Shown piece after piece: positions 63,129-64,000 of a stretch of DNA of 64,000 bases. Origin of the DNA: Musa acuminata AAA Group (taxonomy: Eukaryota; Streptophyta; Magnoliopsida; Zingiberales; Musaceae); NCBI RefSeq assembly GCF_036884655.1, contig NC_088344.1, positions 34,534,501 to 34,598,500 of the forward strand. Reading direction: 5' to 3'. Position 1 is the stretch's first letter. Every line of letters begins with the position of its first letter. Under the pieces are notes generated by a model, which worked only from the letters and a program-made list of their open reading frames with translations, was not told the origin of the DNA and ran no database searches. The translations under genes and the position numbers were made by a program.

Positions 63129-64000
63129 CGCTCTCGCCTGGTTCGATTCGCAATCGCCATTGGACTCGGAAGGTTCCGATCTCTTTCGGAGGCCAACGAG
63201 TGCGAGGCGAGTGCTTCTTGGAGGGGTCAAGCCGTCCTCAAGTGGGGAAGAAGTGAGAGATATGAGAATCCAGGAATACCTTCGCCCTCATCCGAAATAA
63301 CGAATGAGCTCTTCGCGATCTCCGGTAGCAGAAGGCACGATCGATAAGGGTAAAACGGGAATTGAATAGATTGACTCGGTTCGAATCGGTTAACCGTATC
63401 TCGGTCAGGTTCGGATCGAAATAAAGATCCATACCCGTTTACTCATTCCATATGGGTTTTATATTTTGGAGCATCTTTAAATGTTTATTCTTTTAATGCT
63501 TGAAAATATCACATTTACCCCTTTATATTTTAGTACAATACATATGCCTCCAAATATTTCTTATAATATACATAAAGGGATAGATATGGAATCATATCAT
63601 CAATATGTGTTTATTTTTTATATTAATATGTAAATTATACATCGACATATTTCAAAATTGATTTCAAACCTCAATTTAATAAATTAACACAAAGTGGTTA
63701 TTATCTTATTTATATCCATATCTTTATCCTACAAATTTTTCTAAGATTTCAACTAACTTAGACTCGTAAAGATTGATTGATATCTATAATAAAAATATTT
63801 TGGCATTGTGAACTAATTCTGTATAACTTATAGAGAGGAAATACTAACTTCTTGCTTAATATTCTCATATGATTGATTGATATATTATTGTAAATATAGG
63901 TATTAGGTTTTGAGTTTATGTGTGAATGTCTTCTAATCCATTTAATCTGATGAAAACATTTTTTTTTTTAATTCTCATTTCATATCTATTGTGATGGAAG
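63129..64000. repeat. Segmental duplication copy 2, cut by the window end
   Basis: The block repeats 60641-61514 at an offset of about 2,486-2,488 bp, from CGCTCTCGCCTGGTTCGATT to TCTATTGTGATGGAAG. Differences are scattered substitutions and a few short indels, for example an extra or missing GATT unit and an added TCAAG near 63226. It carries a copy of the VHA-a1 upstream region but no VHA-a1 start codon, because the left break lies upstream of it. Confidence 0.92.

Overview
This is nuclear DNA of a flowering plant. The genes are split by many short-to-long GT-AG introns. The proteins are plant-type: a Dof transcription factor, a VHA-a1 type V-ATPase subunit, a PGP1-type phosphatidylglycerophosphate synthase and a drug/metabolite-superfamily sugar-phosphate transporter. 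One intron also carries an old piece of chloroplast psaB. The dispersed GGTAC-rich repeats suggest a monocot, perhaps a banana-family species, but that is a guess from sequence style. I found no bacterial or viral gene system, no CRISPR array and no tRNA or rRNA gene.

Layout from left to right. (1) 629-3650, minus: a RING-H2 E3 ubiquitin ligase with an acylated-looking N-terminus; its leader probably runs to about 6.25 kb. (2) 6680-7015: a degenerate 85-bp tandem repeat. (3) 7518-8060, plus: ribosomal protein eS27, followed directly by four diverged 310-390 bp tandem copies to about 9.44 kb. (4) 10712-11831, plus: a 173-residue plant protein of unknown role. (5) 12656-14552, plus: a SYP2-like Qa-SNARE whose N-terminal exons I cannot find. 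(6) 14.8-15.8 kb: unresolved GC-rich reading frames and a 45-bp fold-back. (7) 16263-20452, minus: PGP1. (8) 22513-31532, plus: a TBC-domain RabGAP with an N-terminal GC-AG intron. (9) 34175-34873, plus: a Dof factor. (10) 36073-39294, minus: a triose-phosphate-translocator-family transporter. (11) 40589-44012, minus: COQ5. (12) 46518-60537, minus: VHA-a1, 18 coding exons over 14 kb. Its introns hold a hAT-like element with an 8-bp target duplication, a LINE reverse-transcriptase relic, two GGTAC-rich repeats and the psaB relic. (13) 60641-64000: the upstream region of VHA-a1, of which about 870 bp is duplicated 2.49 kb further upstream.

The genes do not form a pathway or cluster; each has its own housekeeping or regulatory job. 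Several act in membranes or trafficking: the V-ATPase at the trans-Golgi network, a Qa-SNARE, a RabGAP and a Golgi/plastid-type transporter. This is probably coincidence. For eight multi-exon genes I joined exons by hand and confirmed that every internal phase closes: eS27, the 173-residue protein, PGP1, the RabGAP, the transporter, COQ5, VHA-a1 and the C-terminal part of the SNARE. Exon coordinates are given in each entry.
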